Positions 44,301 to 54,175 of a DNA stretch of 64,000 bases are shown here, in pieces (the stretch's first letter is position 1; every line of letters begins with the position of its first letter). The stretch covers positions 1-64,000 of the forward strand of contig JAEWMB010000033.1 in NCBI GenBank assembly GCA_023457255.1, in the 5' to 3' direction. Made by a program: the position numbers and the translations under genes. Under the pieces are notes generated by a model, which did no database searches, was not told the origin of the DNA, and saw only the letters and a list, made by a program, of their open reading frames with translations. This DNA comes from Bacillota bacterium (GTDB lineage Bacteria; Bacillota; Clostridia; Lachnospirales; Lachnospiraceae).

Positions 44301-45134
44301 TCTCTTAAGACGGTTGTTACGATTGATAATTCTACGATAAAGGTCATTCATATCGGAAGTAGCAAAACGTCCGCCATCTAACTGTACCATTGGACGCAAA
44401 TCCGGCGGAATAACCGGAACCACTGTCATAATCATCCACTCAGGCTTATTCCCCGACTCACGGAACGCTTCAACAACCTCAAGCCTCTTAATAATACGAG
44501 CCCTTTTTTGTCCTGTAGACTCTTTTAAGCCCCTTTTAAGGTCTTTCGCTTCCTTTTCTAAGTCAATAGCCTCCAAGAGTTCCATAATTGCTTCAGCGCC
44601 CATTCCTACACGGAATCTATCGCCATATTTATCGTATGCTTCTCTGAATTCTTTCTCATTTAACACCTGTTTATACTGTAAATCAGTACTTCCTTTATCA
44701 AGTACAATGTAGGATGCAAAATATAATACTTTCTCAAGAGTTCTTGGAGAAAGGTCTAAGATAAGACCCATCCTGCTTGGGATACCCTTGAAGTACCAGA
44801 TATGAGACACCGGAGCAGCAAGTTCAATATGACCCATTCTCTCACGACGAACACTTGCCTTTGTTACTTCAACTCCACAGCGGTCACATACTACACCCTT
44901 ATAGCGAATTTTCTTGTATTTACCACAGTGACATTCCCAGTCTTTGTTTGGTCCAAAAATCTTTTCGCAGAATAAACCGTCTTTTTCCGGCTTGAGCGTT
45001 CTGTAATTGATTGTTTCCGGCTTTCTAACTTCACCTCGGGACCACTCTCTGATCTTCTCCGGTGAAGCCAAGCCTATCTTAATCGCGTCATAGGTGATAT
45101 CCTTGACACTTTCATTTATCATCTCTGTTGGCAT
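41367..45134 (-). CDS. rpoC: RNA polymerase subunit beta'
   Basis: This 1255-residue subunit has the N-terminal zinc ribbon CHCGKYKKIRYKGVVCDRCG, the catalytic NADFDGD, GARGSDKQIKQLAGMRG and a second zinc site (CKSHIGVCAKCYG). After the normal C terminus is an extra acidic tail of about 65 residues with three FSED-type motifs (ITFSEDEFDN, VSFSEDEYFE, LKFSEDDK). GGGAG lies about 9 nt before the ATG. It follows rpoB by 21 nt. The tail is rare among RpoC proteins as far as I know; RpoB carries a similar one. Confidence 0.98.
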   Translation of the reverse strand: MPTEMINESVKDITYDAIKIGLASPEKIREWSRGEVRKPETINYRTLKPEKDGLFCEKIFGPNKDWECHCGKYKKIRYKGVVCDRCGVEVTKASVRRERMGHIELAAPVSHIWYFKGIPSRMGLILDLSPRTLEKVLYFASYIVLDKGSTDLQYKQVLNEKEFREAYDKYGDRFRVGMGAEAIMELLEAIDLEKEAKDLKRGLKESTGQKRARIIKRLEVVEAFRESGNKPEWMIMTVVPVIPPDLRPMVQLDGGRFATSDMNDLYRRIINRNNRLKRLLELGAPDIIVRNEKRMLQEAVDALIDNGRRGRPVTGPGNRPLKSLSDMLKGKQGRFRQNLLGKRVDYSGRSVIVVGPELKLYQCGLPKEMAIELFKPFVMKELVAKGTAHNIKSAKKMVERLQPEVWDILEEVIREHPVMLNRAPTLHRLGIQAFEPVLVEGKAIKLHPLVCTAFNADFDGDQMAVHLPLSVEAQAECRFLLLSPNNLLKPSDGGPVAVPSQDMVLGIYYLTLQKPGDHGEGKYFKSVNEAILAYENGAISLHAMIKVRRTCLNAEGVEESRIIESTVGRFIFNEIIKQDLGFIDRSKPENFLALEIDFHVGKKQLKKILEKCINTHGATQTAETLDAIKSLGYKYSTRAAMTVSISDMTVPEAKKTIIERAEKQVEDIAKNHRRGLMTEEERYKAVIETWKEADDEITKELLSGLDKYNNIYMMADSGARGSDKQIKQLAGMRGLMADTSGKTIELPIKANFREGLDVLEYFISAHGARKGLSDTALRTADSGYLTRRLVDVSQDLIIREVDCCEGSDEVPGMEIKAFMDGKEVIEGLEDRIIGRYVCETIYDDNGELIVKKNHIITPKRAARIVASKAFEDPNATIKIRTVLSCKSHIGVCAKCYGANMATGEAVQVGEAVGIIAAQSIGEPGTQLTMRTFHTGGVAGDDITQGLPRVEELFEARKPKGLAIIAEFGGTVTIKDTKKKREVIVTRTSNDSLESKAYLIPYGSRIKVMDNQVIEAGDELTEGSVNPHDILKIKGVRAVQDYMIQEVQRVYRLQGVEINDKHIEVIVRQMLKKVRVENNGDAEFLPGAMVDILEFNDVNESLAAQGLEQAEGKQVMLGITKASLATNSFLSAASFQETTKVLTEAAIKGKIDPLIGLKENVIIGKLIPAGTGMKHYRNVKLDTDQNQEITFSEDEFDNGNYEGNFSGNDFKQNFYENEDFNSDEEVSFSEDEYFEDEESDLSAENFDDLKFSEDDK

Positions 45135-45155
45135 TGTCTGGCTCTCCCTTCAGTA

Positions 45156-48100
45156 TTATTCTCCGAAATCATCCGATTCACTAAACTCCACTCCGCTGTC
45201 TTCTTCCTCGAAACTTTCGAATGTGTCGCTTTCCTCATCCGGATTTACTTCACTGTATCCAGCTTCTTCAAAGCCCTCATCGTATCTGAAGTTATCTTCC
45301 TCAATATATTGTGTAAACTCTGTATCACCATAATCGATATTTTCTGTCATCTTTACTTCATCACCGTTCTCATCAAGAACCGTAACATCAAGTGCAAGTG
45401 ACTGAAGTTCCTTAAGAAGTACCTTAAAGGATTCCGGAATACCAGGTTCTGATATATTATCACCCTTAATGATTGCTTCGTAGGTTTTAACACGTCCTGT
45501 AACATCATCGGACTTCACAGTTAAAATTTCCTGTAAAATATGAGCTGCACCATATGCCTCAAGTGCCCAAACCTCCATCTCACCGAATCTCTGTCCACCG
45601 AACTGAGCTTTACCACCAAGAGGCTGCTGCGTTACTAAGGAGTAAGGACCGGTAGAACGAGCATGGATCTTATCATCTACTAAGTGGTGAAGCTTTAAGT
45701 AGTGCATGAATCCAACGGTTACCGCACTGTCAAAGTATTCACCGGTTCTGCCGTCACGGAGACGAACCTTACCATCACGGTTAATCGGAACACCTTCCCA
45801 CTCTTTTCTATAGTCTTGATTTGTTATAAGATAATCCATAACCTCCGGATCTAAGATATCTTTGTATTTTGCTTGGAACTCATCTAAGGATGTATTTACA
45901 TAGTCATTTGCAAGTTCTAAAGTATCCATAATATCGTACTCATTTGCACCATCAAATACCGGTGTGGAAACATTAAACCCGAGTACTCTGGAAGCAAGAC
46001 TTAAGTGAATCTCTAATACCTGACCGATGTTCATACGAGAAGGTACGCCCAGAGGGTTTAATACAATATCAAGTGGTCTGCCATTCGGTAAGAATGGCAT
46101 ATCTTCTGCAGGTAATACACGGGAAACAACACCCTTATTACCATGACGCCCCGCCATCTTATCACCAACTTGAATCTTTCTCTTTTGAGCGATATAGACA
46201 CGTACAGTCTGGTTAACACCTGGGGATAATTCATCGCCGTTTTCTCTTGTGAATACTTTGGCATCCACAATAATACCGTACTCACCGTGAGGAACACGAA
46301 GGGAAGTATCACGAACTTCTCTTGCTTTCTCACCAAAGATCGCACGAAGAAGTCTCTCTTCTGCAGTAAGTTCAGTCTCACCCTTTGGTGTAACCTTACC
46401 AACTAAGATATCTCCGGCCCGAACTTCCGCACCAATACGGATAATCCCTCTTTCATCAAGATCCTTAAGGGCATCGTCACCAACACCTGGAACATCTCTT
46501 GTGATCTCTTCCGGTCCAAGTTTTGTATCCCGAGCTTCTGCTTCATATTCTTCAATATGAACAGAGGTATAAACATCTTCCTGAACAAGTCTTTCACTTA
46601 ATAATACCGCATCCTCGTAGTTATAACCTTCCCAGGTCATAAATCCGATTAATGGGCTTTTACCGAGTGCTAATTCACCTTTTGCCGTAGATGGACCATC
46701 GGCAATAACTTCACCGGCTTCTACCTTATCACCCTTAACCACAATAGGTCTTTGGTTGATACAAGTACCCTGGTTACTTCTTGCAAACTTCACAAGACGG
46801 TAACTGGACTTTGTTCCATCCTCGTTTTTTATTACAACTTCACGGGAGGTTGACTTCTCAACAGTACCCGCTTTCTTTGATACCACACAAACACCGGAGT
46901 CTACCGCTGTTTTTAATTCCATACCGGTTCCAACCACAGGTGCCTCCGTAAACAGCAATGGCACCGCCTGACGCTGCATGTTAGAGCCCATGAGCGCACG
47001 GTTTGCATCGTCGTTTTGAAGGAAAGGAATCATCGCTGTAGCAACAGAAAATACCATTTTAGGAGAAACGTCCATCAAATCCACTTTTCTCTTCTGATAG
47101 GAAGAGGTTTCCTCTCTGTAACGGCCAGATACACTCTGATTTACAAAATATCCGGTGGAATCCAATGGCTCATTTGCCTGTGCAACAACATATTTATCTT
47201 CTTCGTCTGCTGTTAAATAAACAACTTCATCGGTTACACGTGGATTCTCAGGAACAGTCTTATCCACCTTACGATAAGGTGCCTCAATAAATCCATATTG
47301 ATTAATTCTAGCGTAGGATGCTAAAGAGTTAATAAGACCAATGTTAGGACCTTCCGGTGTCTCAATCGGACACATTCTGCCATAATGAGAATAGTGAACG
47401 TCACGAACCTCGAAGCCGGCACGATCACGGCTAAGACCACCGGGACCAAGGGCAGAAAGACGTCTCTTATGAGTAAGCTCACCAAGTGGATTATTCTGAT
47501 CCATAAACTGAGACAACTGAGAACTTCCGAAAAATTCCTTCACTGCTGCTGTTACCGGTTTAATATTAATTAAAGATTGCGGACTAATTCCTTCTAAATC
47601 CTGAGTTGTCATCCTTTCACGAACAACACGCTCCATTCTGGAAAGACCGATTCTGTACTGGTTTTGTAATAACTCACCTACCGCACGAATACGACGGTTT
47701 CCTAAATGGTCAATATCGTCTTCATTGCCGATTCCATACTCTAGATGCATATTGTAATTAATAGATGCAAAGATATCATCTTTTGTAATATGCTTCGGAA
47801 TCAAATCAGTAATATGTTTTGCAACAGCATCTTTAATTTCCTCCAGGCTGCCGCAGGAATCTAAAATCATACGAAGAGCCGGATAATAAACCTCCTCCGT
47901 GATTCCTAATTCCTCTTTGTCACAATCAAGGCCAACATATTCTTCAAAATCAACCATCATATTGGAAAGAACAACGACATTACGTTCCTCTGCCTGAACT
48001 AAGATAGACTTTACTGCTCTATTCTGAATACGAATTGCAAGGGCTTCCGTAATCATTGTACCGGATTCCGCCAAAATTTCACCTGTCTCCGTATCAACAA

Positions 48101-48992
48101 CATCCTCCGCTAAAGGGAAACCTACAACACGATTTTTGAAAGCTAACTTCTTATTAAACTTAAAACGTCCAACCTTGGCAAGATCATATCTTCTGGGATC
48201 GAAGAACATACTATTAATTAAAGACTCAGCACTTTCCACGGAAAGTGGTTCGCCTGGACGAAGTTTTTTGTATAATTCAAGAAGACCATCCTGATAATTA
48301 TCCGATGGGTCTTTGCTAAAGCTTGCTAAGATCTTTGGTTCTTCCCCAAACATCTCTACAATTTCAGCATTGGAACCGATACCCATAGCACGAATTAATA
48401 CAGTAATCGGAACCTTTCTATTTCTATCTACACGAACATAAAATACATCGTTGGAATCGGTCTCATACTCTAACCAAGCACCTCTGTTCGGAATTACGGT
48501 ACAAGAGTGAAGAGTTTTACCAACTTTATCATGTTGAATTGCATAATAAATTCCAGGGGAACGCACTAACTGGCTAACGATAACACGTTCGGCACCATTG
48601 ATAACAAAGGTACCTGTCTCAGTCATTAAAGGTAAGTCACCCATGAAGATGTCGTGTTCATTGATTTCTTCCGTCTCTTTGTTACGAAGTCTAACTTTTA
48701 CTTTCAACGGAGCCGCATAGGTTGCATCTCTTTCCTTGCATTCTTCAATCGAATACTTAACATCATCCTCGCAGAGCTGAAAGCTTACAAACTCAAGGCT
48801 AAGATGATCGCTGTAATCTTCGATCGGCGAAATATCATCGAATACTTCATTTAGGCCTTCCTCTAAAAACCATTGATAGGAATCCTTCTGAACTTCAATG
48901 AGATTTGGCATTTCAAGTACTTCTTTTTGCTTTGAATAGCTCATTCTTACGCCTTTTCCAACCTTAATCGGACGTATTCTGTTTTTATCCAT
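45156..48992 (-). CDS. rpoB: RNA polymerase subunit beta
   Basis: This 1278-residue subunit contains the expected segments, including the rifampicin region SSQLSQFMDQNNPLGELTHK with RRLSALGPGG after it, and GDKMAGRHGNKGV. ATG 48992 is chosen since AAGGGG lies upstream; a GTG at 49004 sits too close to it. The last ~60 residues (after KMTENIDYGDTEF) form a very acidic tail ending GVEFSESDDFGE, matching the FSE-type motifs of RpoC. It has its own promoter and a long leader, so is not simply co-transcribed with rplL. Confidence 0.98.
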   Translation of the reverse strand: MDKNRIRPIKVGKGVRMSYSKQKEVLEMPNLIEVQKDSYQWFLEEGLNEVFDDISPIEDYSDHLSLEFVSFQLCEDDVKYSIEECKERDATYAAPLKVKVRLRNKETEEINEHDIFMGDLPLMTETGTFVINGAERVIVSQLVRSPGIYYAIQHDKVGKTLHSCTVIPNRGAWLEYETDSNDVFYVRVDRNRKVPITVLIRAMGIGSNAEIVEMFGEEPKILASFSKDPSDNYQDGLLELYKKLRPGEPLSVESAESLINSMFFDPRRYDLAKVGRFKFNKKLAFKNRVVGFPLAEDVVDTETGEILAESGTMITEALAIRIQNRAVKSILVQAEERNVVVLSNMMVDFEEYVGLDCDKEELGITEEVYYPALRMILDSCGSLEEIKDAVAKHITDLIPKHITKDDIFASINYNMHLEYGIGNEDDIDHLGNRRIRAVGELLQNQYRIGLSRMERVVRERMTTQDLEGISPQSLINIKPVTAAVKEFFGSSQLSQFMDQNNPLGELTHKRRLSALGPGGLSRDRAGFEVRDVHYSHYGRMCPIETPEGPNIGLINSLASYARINQYGFIEAPYRKVDKTVPENPRVTDEVVYLTADEEDKYVVAQANEPLDSTGYFVNQSVSGRYREETSSYQKRKVDLMDVSPKMVFSVATAMIPFLQNDDANRALMGSNMQRQAVPLLFTEAPVVGTGMELKTAVDSGVCVVSKKAGTVEKSTSREVVIKNEDGTKSSYRLVKFARSNQGTCINQRPIVVKGDKVEAGEVIADGPSTAKGELALGKSPLIGFMTWEGYNYEDAVLLSERLVQEDVYTSVHIEEYEAEARDTKLGPEEITRDVPGVGDDALKDLDERGIIRIGAEVRAGDILVGKVTPKGETELTAEERLLRAIFGEKAREVRDTSLRVPHGEYGIIVDAKVFTRENGDELSPGVNQTVRVYIAQKRKIQVGDKMAGRHGNKGVVSRVLPAEDMPFLPNGRPLDIVLNPLGVPSRMNIGQVLEIHLSLASRVLGFNVSTPVFDGANEYDIMDTLELANDYVNTSLDEFQAKYKDILDPEVMDYLITNQDYRKEWEGVPINRDGKVRLRDGRTGEYFDSAVTVGFMHYLKLHHLVDDKIHARSTGPYSLVTQQPLGGKAQFGGQRFGEMEVWALEAYGAAHILQEILTVKSDDVTGRVKTYEAIIKGDNISEPGIPESFKVLLKELQSLALDVTVLDENGDEVKMTENIDYGDTEFTQYIEEDNFRYDEGFEEAGYSEVNPDEESDTFESFEEEDSGVEFSESDDFGE

Positions 48993-49908
48993 TGACGTTT
49001 TCACCCCTTGAAATTTTTCTAGTTTTTTTTATATAATCGAGTAATCGGAGATTTTTTATGTCGTTTCAGTCATATAGTCATATAGCAAAAACTGATGTAC
49101 AGGAGCCAAATTAAAGTATGGTTCCAAATGGACTGAATCCAAAGATATCTTTTTGTCCTCTTACTCGTAGCCTCGCAAGCAAGGCAGTACACTTGTTTAA
49201 CCCTGCATAAAACGTAAGAAAACCCACAAAATATTGAGTTTTCTTTTGTTTTCAAAAGCACATTTTGTGTTTTTTATGAATTGTGCAATAATTTTTCTTA
49301 AAAACACTTTGCATTTTGAACTTTATGTGTTATAATATATACAAATGGGCATATAAAACCACAATAGTGCACATTTCATATTATCACAGTATAGTCAAGC
49401 TGTCAATAGTAAATTGTACAGCTTTTTTATATTTTTCGTAAAATATCTATTAAGTCCGATATTTACATATTTCTCCTCCCGGCAAGGGGTATCCCCTAAG
49501 CTTTTCTTTCCCATGATAAAGACGTAACATAAGTTCCCTCGGAAGCACCATCCCATAGAAGACGAAAAAAACTAGTATTTTTTTGTATTATAACCATTTA
49601 CTGGTTATCCATTCATTCCAGCTTTCATGTTAAGTATCCATGGACATATATTTCTTTCAATTATGTATTTAACTATGTCTTTTCACCCACACAAGGAATC
49701 TACCTGAGTTTAAAATAATACGATAAAAACAGGATGATATGCTGAACCTCCATTTTTAATAGGAGCCCAATCGTTCATCCTGTTTTGTTTTTCCATATCT
49801 TTCTTTTTACTTCACTTTATACTTCTCCCTGCGAAGCTTTATGCTTTTTATATACTTTTTATACTTCTTTCCATACTCGTTTATACTCTAACTTACTGCT
49901 GTTTTCCG
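48993..49908 (-). promoter_or_regulatory. rpoB promoter and long 5' leader
   Basis: The gap of about 900 bases has a strong minus-strand promoter TTGACA, 17 bp, TAATAT (49378-49406). The leader to the rpoB start would be about 380 nt. A 63-codon frame at 49070-49261 inside it lacks support. At the far end is the ATPase terminator (49726-49786). I see no known riboswitch. Confidence 0.65.
49726..49786. terminator. Terminator after the P-type ATPase gene
   Basis: A 12-bp stem AAAACAGGATGA / TCATCCTGTTTT with a 37-nt loop, T-rich on both strands. It lies about 120 nt past the ATPase stop on the minus strand. Confidence 0.7.
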
Positions 49909-52551
49909 TTATACTCCTTCTCTTTTGCTCCGCGCTCTTCGAATTACTTTTGCAACCTCAACCACCGGAATCATGGTAACCGCAAATAATATCGCAACTC
50001 CATATTCTTCTAACCTTATACTTGTGAAGCCAAAGGCATCCCGAAGGAATGGGACATAAATAACTGCTGTTGTTAAAACAAAGGATAATACAATTGCTCC
50101 GATAAGATAGATGTTTTGATAGGTCATCTTAAAAATCGATTTATCCCTGGAGCGTAAATTGTAGGAATGTATTACTTCCGCCAAAGACATGGTCAGGAAA
50201 GCCATTGTCATTCCATCACTGCTATTCGCTATTTCCCACTTTCCGCTTTCCATATAATGGCCAACAAAATAGGATAGCAATGTTATAATAGTAACATAAC
50301 ATCCCTGATAAATAACATCGAAGCCAAGACCTCCGGCAAAAATTCCTTCTTTGGCATCTCTCGGCTTTCTCTTCATGACATCTTTTTCGCCACGCTCCAT
50401 TCCAAGCGCCAGAGCAGGAAAGCTATCGGTAATCAAATTAATCCAAAGCAGATGCACCGGCTTTAAAATTGTGAAGCCAAGGATGGTTGCCGCAAAGATT
50501 GCTAAAACTTCACTTAAATTCGAAGATAACAAAAACTGTATCGACTTTCGGATGTTATCATAAATTCGTCTTCCTTCTTCTACCGCAGCAACAATTGTCG
50601 CAAAATTATCATCAGCTAACACCATATCCGCAACGTTTTTAGTTACATCGGTACCGGTAATACCCATTCCGACACCTATGTCAGCACTCTTAATGGAGGG
50701 GGCGTCATTTACACCGTCCCCCGTCATTGCAACTACTTTTCCTTTTTCTTTCCAAGCCGTTACAATTCGTACCTTATGCTCCGGCTGAACACGAGCATAG
50801 ACTGAATAGGTTTCAATTGCTTGAAAAAATGTCTCATCGTCCATTTCAGAAAGCATAGCACCTGTGATAGCTTCGGAAGAATCTTTTATAATACCAAGTT
50901 CCTTAGCAATAGCCACCGCAGTATCTCTATGATCACCGGTTATCATAATAGGACGAATTCCTGCTTCCTTACATTCTTTCACTGCGGCTAATACTTCAGA
51001 GCGGACGGGATCAATCATACCGGTCAATCCAAGAAACACAAGTTCTTTTTCTAATTCTTTTTCCTCAAAATCAGTTACCTTCTTCGGATGGAAACGAAAA
51101 GCTGCTGCGAGTACACGTAAGGCTTGATCTGCCATTTCTTTATTTATCTTTAATATTTCACCTTTAATCTCCTCGGTCATCTTAGTTACGCCTTCAGCAG
51201 ATAAATAGTGGGTACAGCATTTTAGCACTTCATCAGGAGCGCCTTTGGTATACTGAATATACTCATTTTCCTTCTGATGAACGGTAGACATCATCTTGCG
51301 AACAGAGTCAAAGGGTGCCTCGCCAATTCTTGGCTGCTTCTTTTTCAATTCACCCTTTGGCAATTGATTTGTGTAGGCATAATTAACTAAGGCACATTCT
51401 GTCGGTTCTCCGGCAGCTTGGTTATTTTCATCCAATTCCGCATCACTGCATAAAGCCATTGCTGTTGCTAAAAATGTACGATTATTTGTGTACTCTTTCA
51501 CCACAGTCATCTTATTTTGTGTAAGCGTCCCTGTTTTATCCGAGCAAATTATTTGTGTACTGCCAAGTGTTTCAACTGCTGTTAACTTTCGTATCACAGC
51601 ATTCCTCTTTGACATATTGGTTACACCAATCGATAGTACTATCGTTACCACTGTAGCAAGTCCCTCCGGAATGGCTGCTACTGCCAAACTAACTGCTATC
51701 ATAAAGGTATTAATCAGATTTTCTCCATTTAAGCTGCCGCTTCGAATAAGACTAAATGCGAAGATGAAGATACAAATACCAATTACAAGAAAACTTAAAA
51801 TCTTACTTAACTGGGATAACTTAAGCTGAAGCGGTGTTTTTCCTTCTTTTGCATTTGCCAGCGCATCAGCAATTTTACCCATTTCAGTGCTCATTCCTGT
51901 CCCGGTAACCACTGCCCTTCCTCTTCCGTAGACAACAGTGCTTCCCATGTAAACCATATTCTTACGGTCTCCAAGAGAAATATCCTTGCCTCCGTCTAAG
52001 ACTAAGGTTTGTTCTGTCTTATTTACCGGAACACTCTCACCGGTTAAGGCTGCTTCCTCAACCTTCATAGATGCATTTTCTATAATACGTGCATCTGCCG
52101 GTACCGCATCACCTGCTTCAAGAACTATAATATCACCTATAACTAACTCTTCACTTTTTACCGAAAGCTGTACCCCGGAACGGATTACTTTTGACATTGC
52201 GGCTGCCATTTCCTTTAATGCTTCGATTGCCTTTTCTGCTTTATTCTCCTGATAAACTCCTAAAATTGCATTAATGATAACAACTGCCATAATAATAATA
52301 ACATCAGTGAATGACTCTCCCGAATATGCAGCCGTTATACCGGAGACAATTGCAGCAGCTATTAATATGATTGTCATTGGTTCTAATAATTGTTTTAAGA
52401 AATGAACGAACAATGATTCCTTTTTTGCTTCCTTTAAGACATTTTTCCCATTTTGTTTTAATCTATTTTCCGCTTCTTCCTTGGTAAGACCGGTGTCATT
52501 ACCGGCAACCTCCTTCATAACCTCTTTGGTATCACTTAAATAGAAGTTCAT
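49909..52551 (-). CDS. P-type cation ATPase (calcium type)
   Basis: This 880-residue P2-type ATPase has the actuator motif LTGESVP, phosphorylation site CSDKTGTLTQNKM, KGAPDEVL in the nucleotide domain, and MTGDGVNDAPS at the hinge. About ten membrane helices are present, with the helix-4 motif AVAAIPEGLATVVT, typical of SERCA/PMCA-type calcium pumps. The N-terminal cation-ATPase domain is present. ATG 52551 is chosen since GGAG lies 9 nt upstream; the frame opens at 52566. It lies between rplL and rpoB, an unusual place. Confidence 0.93.
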   Translation of the reverse strand: MNFYLSDTKEVMKEVAGNDTGLTKEEAENRLKQNGKNVLKEAKKESLFVHFLKQLLEPMTIILIAAAIVSGITAAYSGESFTDVIIIMAVVIINAILGVYQENKAEKAIEALKEMAAAMSKVIRSGVQLSVKSEELVIGDIIVLEAGDAVPADARIIENASMKVEEAALTGESVPVNKTEQTLVLDGGKDISLGDRKNMVYMGSTVVYGRGRAVVTGTGMSTEMGKIADALANAKEGKTPLQLKLSQLSKILSFLVIGICIFIFAFSLIRSGSLNGENLINTFMIAVSLAVAAIPEGLATVVTIVLSIGVTNMSKRNAVIRKLTAVETLGSTQIICSDKTGTLTQNKMTVVKEYTNNRTFLATAMALCSDAELDENNQAAGEPTECALVNYAYTNQLPKGELKKKQPRIGEAPFDSVRKMMSTVHQKENEYIQYTKGAPDEVLKCCTHYLSAEGVTKMTEEIKGEILKINKEMADQALRVLAAAFRFHPKKVTDFEEKELEKELVFLGLTGMIDPVRSEVLAAVKECKEAGIRPIMITGDHRDTAVAIAKELGIIKDSSEAITGAMLSEMDDETFFQAIETYSVYARVQPEHKVRIVTAWKEKGKVVAMTGDGVNDAPSIKSADIGVGMGITGTDVTKNVADMVLADDNFATIVAAVEEGRRIYDNIRKSIQFLLSSNLSEVLAIFAATILGFTILKPVHLLWINLITDSFPALALGMERGEKDVMKRKPRDAKEGIFAGGLGFDVIYQGCYVTIITLLSYFVGHYMESGKWEIANSSDGMTMAFLTMSLAEVIHSYNLRSRDKSIFKMTYQNIYLIGAIVLSFVLTTAVIYVPFLRDAFGFTSIRLEEYGVAILFAVTMIPVVEVAKVIRRARSKREGV

Positions 52552-52863
52552 GTGCCTTAGCTCCATTCTTTCATTTTCTTATATTAAAATCCCTATTTTT
52601 ACCATATCATAGCAGAAAGATTCTGTAAACATATTTTACTCGCCTCAACTAGTAATTAAATTTTACTTCATTCTTGTATTGATGCCGCAGAATGTTTCAG
52701 GAAACTTGACTACAATATAATATTACAGATATCACTTAGAAATGTGACTTCATTACTGATGAAAAAAAGCTCCTTTGGCGAAAGATATCTCTCATAGCCA
52801 AAAAAGCTCTTCATCCTTGGAACACTACCCTTATCTATACTAATATTCCAAATAATCTGTTTT
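52552..52863 (-). other. Gap holding the MFS terminator
   Basis: This 312-bp gap holds the terminator at 52759-52815 and an AT-rich stretch before the ATPase gene. No gene or clear promoter was identified. Confidence 0.5.
52759..52815 (-). terminator. Terminator after the MFS gene
   Basis: An imperfect stem (GATGAAGAGCTTTTTTGGC with GCCAAAGGAGCTTTTTTT) on the minus strand; T-run inside the 3' arm. It lies about 50 nt past the MFS stop. Confidence 0.6.
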
Positions 52864-54051
52864 CTATTCTATTACATTCCGTCTAAAATTTATGATCGCA
52901 AACAATACCATGAATACAGTACTAAACAATAATACACCAATCGCTCCGTTTAATCCAATGGCATCTGCTACAAATCCAACAATTTGCGGTGCGATAATAC
53001 CACCGAGTGCAGCAATCGCAAGCAGCATCGACATACCAGAGGGACTTCCTTTTATTATTGCTCCAGCATTCGCAATACAGGTTGGGTAGATTCCCGCAAA
53101 GAAGAATCCTAATAAAAGAATTGATAAAACAATGAGATTAACATTGGTGGTAGAAATCAACAACCCTAAAAATACTGTCGTTAATGCGCAGTTAATTAAT
53201 ATTAATGTCTTTTTTCTAACCTTGGAAGATAAGAATGCCGTCATCAGACGCCCTATCATTACTGCCAGCCATGTATAAGAAACCAAATTAGTTGCTAATT
53301 CATCACTCATAATTCCACTATCTTTAAAATAGGTGATAAACCAACCATTCACACAGTTTTCAAGACCCAGATAAAAAAACAAAATTAAACCGATCACATA
53401 AAAGTCCTTACTTTTAATATAAGAACGATTTGTATTTGCCTGCTCCTTCTTTACTCCTGTGCTCTTTCCCTCACCCCAAGGTATCGGTATAAAACATAAA
53501 AGAAGAATAGTCAGTGCAAATAAAGCAACAATCGTATATCCCAAGTGCCTCCAGGTTAACTGGCGGCTAATGTAGAGAGAGCTTAGGAAAGGAGCTAAGA
53601 AAGCACCAAACGCAAATGTCATATGCAAGATATTTAACATCGAACTTTTGCCTTCCGCACGCTCATTCACTACTGTGTTATTAAAAATACTAACAGAACC
53701 GCGGCCAATCCCAAGAAGCACAAAGCTTAAATATAAAACTGGTATCGGGGGTATCCCCATAATAACAATTAAACAAATTGGAATTAGCAGTGATAAAACG
53801 ATAATCGTCCACTTCCTTCCAAACCTTGCAATAACCGGCGGGTTTACAAAGCTTGCAAGAAGATTACCAATCGCAAATGCGGATAATAACCCTCCGGCAA
53901 TACTAAAGCTTAAATTTGCTTCCTTAATCAGATAAGGTAACATTGTTCCTACCATCAATACCATCATTCCATTTACAAAAAATGTATAGTAGCAGGTAAG
54001 AAAAACAAAAAAACGTTCCAATTTATTATTGTTCTTAACTCGATCAAACAT
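52864..54051 (-). CDS. Major facilitator superfamily transporter
   Basis: This 395-residue protein has about 12 membrane helices, with the MFS loop motif NPPVIARFGRKWTII (~residues 70-84) after helix 2. The central loop carries a charged stretch (IPWGEGKSTGVKKEQ). The substrate is not clear; sugar or drug MFS families are both possible. ATG 54051 is chosen because GGAGG lies 6 nt upstream. Its leader contains a terminator-like hairpin (54128-54175), suggesting attenuation. Confidence 0.85.
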   Translation of the reverse strand: MFDRVKNNNKLERFFVFLTCYYTFFVNGMMVLMVGTMLPYLIKEANLSFSIAGGLLSAFAIGNLLASFVNPPVIARFGRKWTIIVLSLLIPICLIVIMGIPPIPVLYLSFVLLGIGRGSVSIFNNTVVNERAEGKSSMLNILHMTFAFGAFLAPFLSSLYISRQLTWRHLGYTIVALFALTILLLCFIPIPWGEGKSTGVKKEQANTNRSYIKSKDFYVIGLILFFYLGLENCVNGWFITYFKDSGIMSDELATNLVSYTWLAVMIGRLMTAFLSSKVRKKTLILINCALTTVFLGLLISTTNVNLIVLSILLLGFFFAGIYPTCIANAGAIIKGSPSGMSMLLAIAALGGIIAPQIVGFVADAIGLNGAIGVLLFSTVFMVLFAIINFRRNVIE

Positions 54052-54127
54052 AATATTCCTCCATAGCAATAGGCAATTGCAACACAGTTTTCTAATAAGA
54101 CTTGCAGAGCATGCTTTCCTTATCATG

Positions 54128-54175
54128 AAAAAACACTCCGATCTGTTTGCTACTCATCGTAACCCACATGGAGTG
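54128..54175 (-). promoter_or_regulatory. Terminator-containing structured leader of the MFS gene
   Basis: On the minus strand CACTCC pairs with GGAGTG, followed by T6, about 75 nt upstream of the MFS start. A small GTTAC/GTAGC hairpin with loop GATGA sits inside. A candidate promoter TTGCTT, 17 bp, TATCAT (54206-54234) starts the leader. The form fits a riboswitch or attenuator; no class is identified with confidence. Confidence 0.5.

Noticed and set aside
49070..49261. 63-codon minus-strand frame upstream of rpoB
   Set aside because: It lies inside the predicted rpoB leader, has no ribosome binding site, and its composition (many Cys, Trp, Leu) looks like chance.
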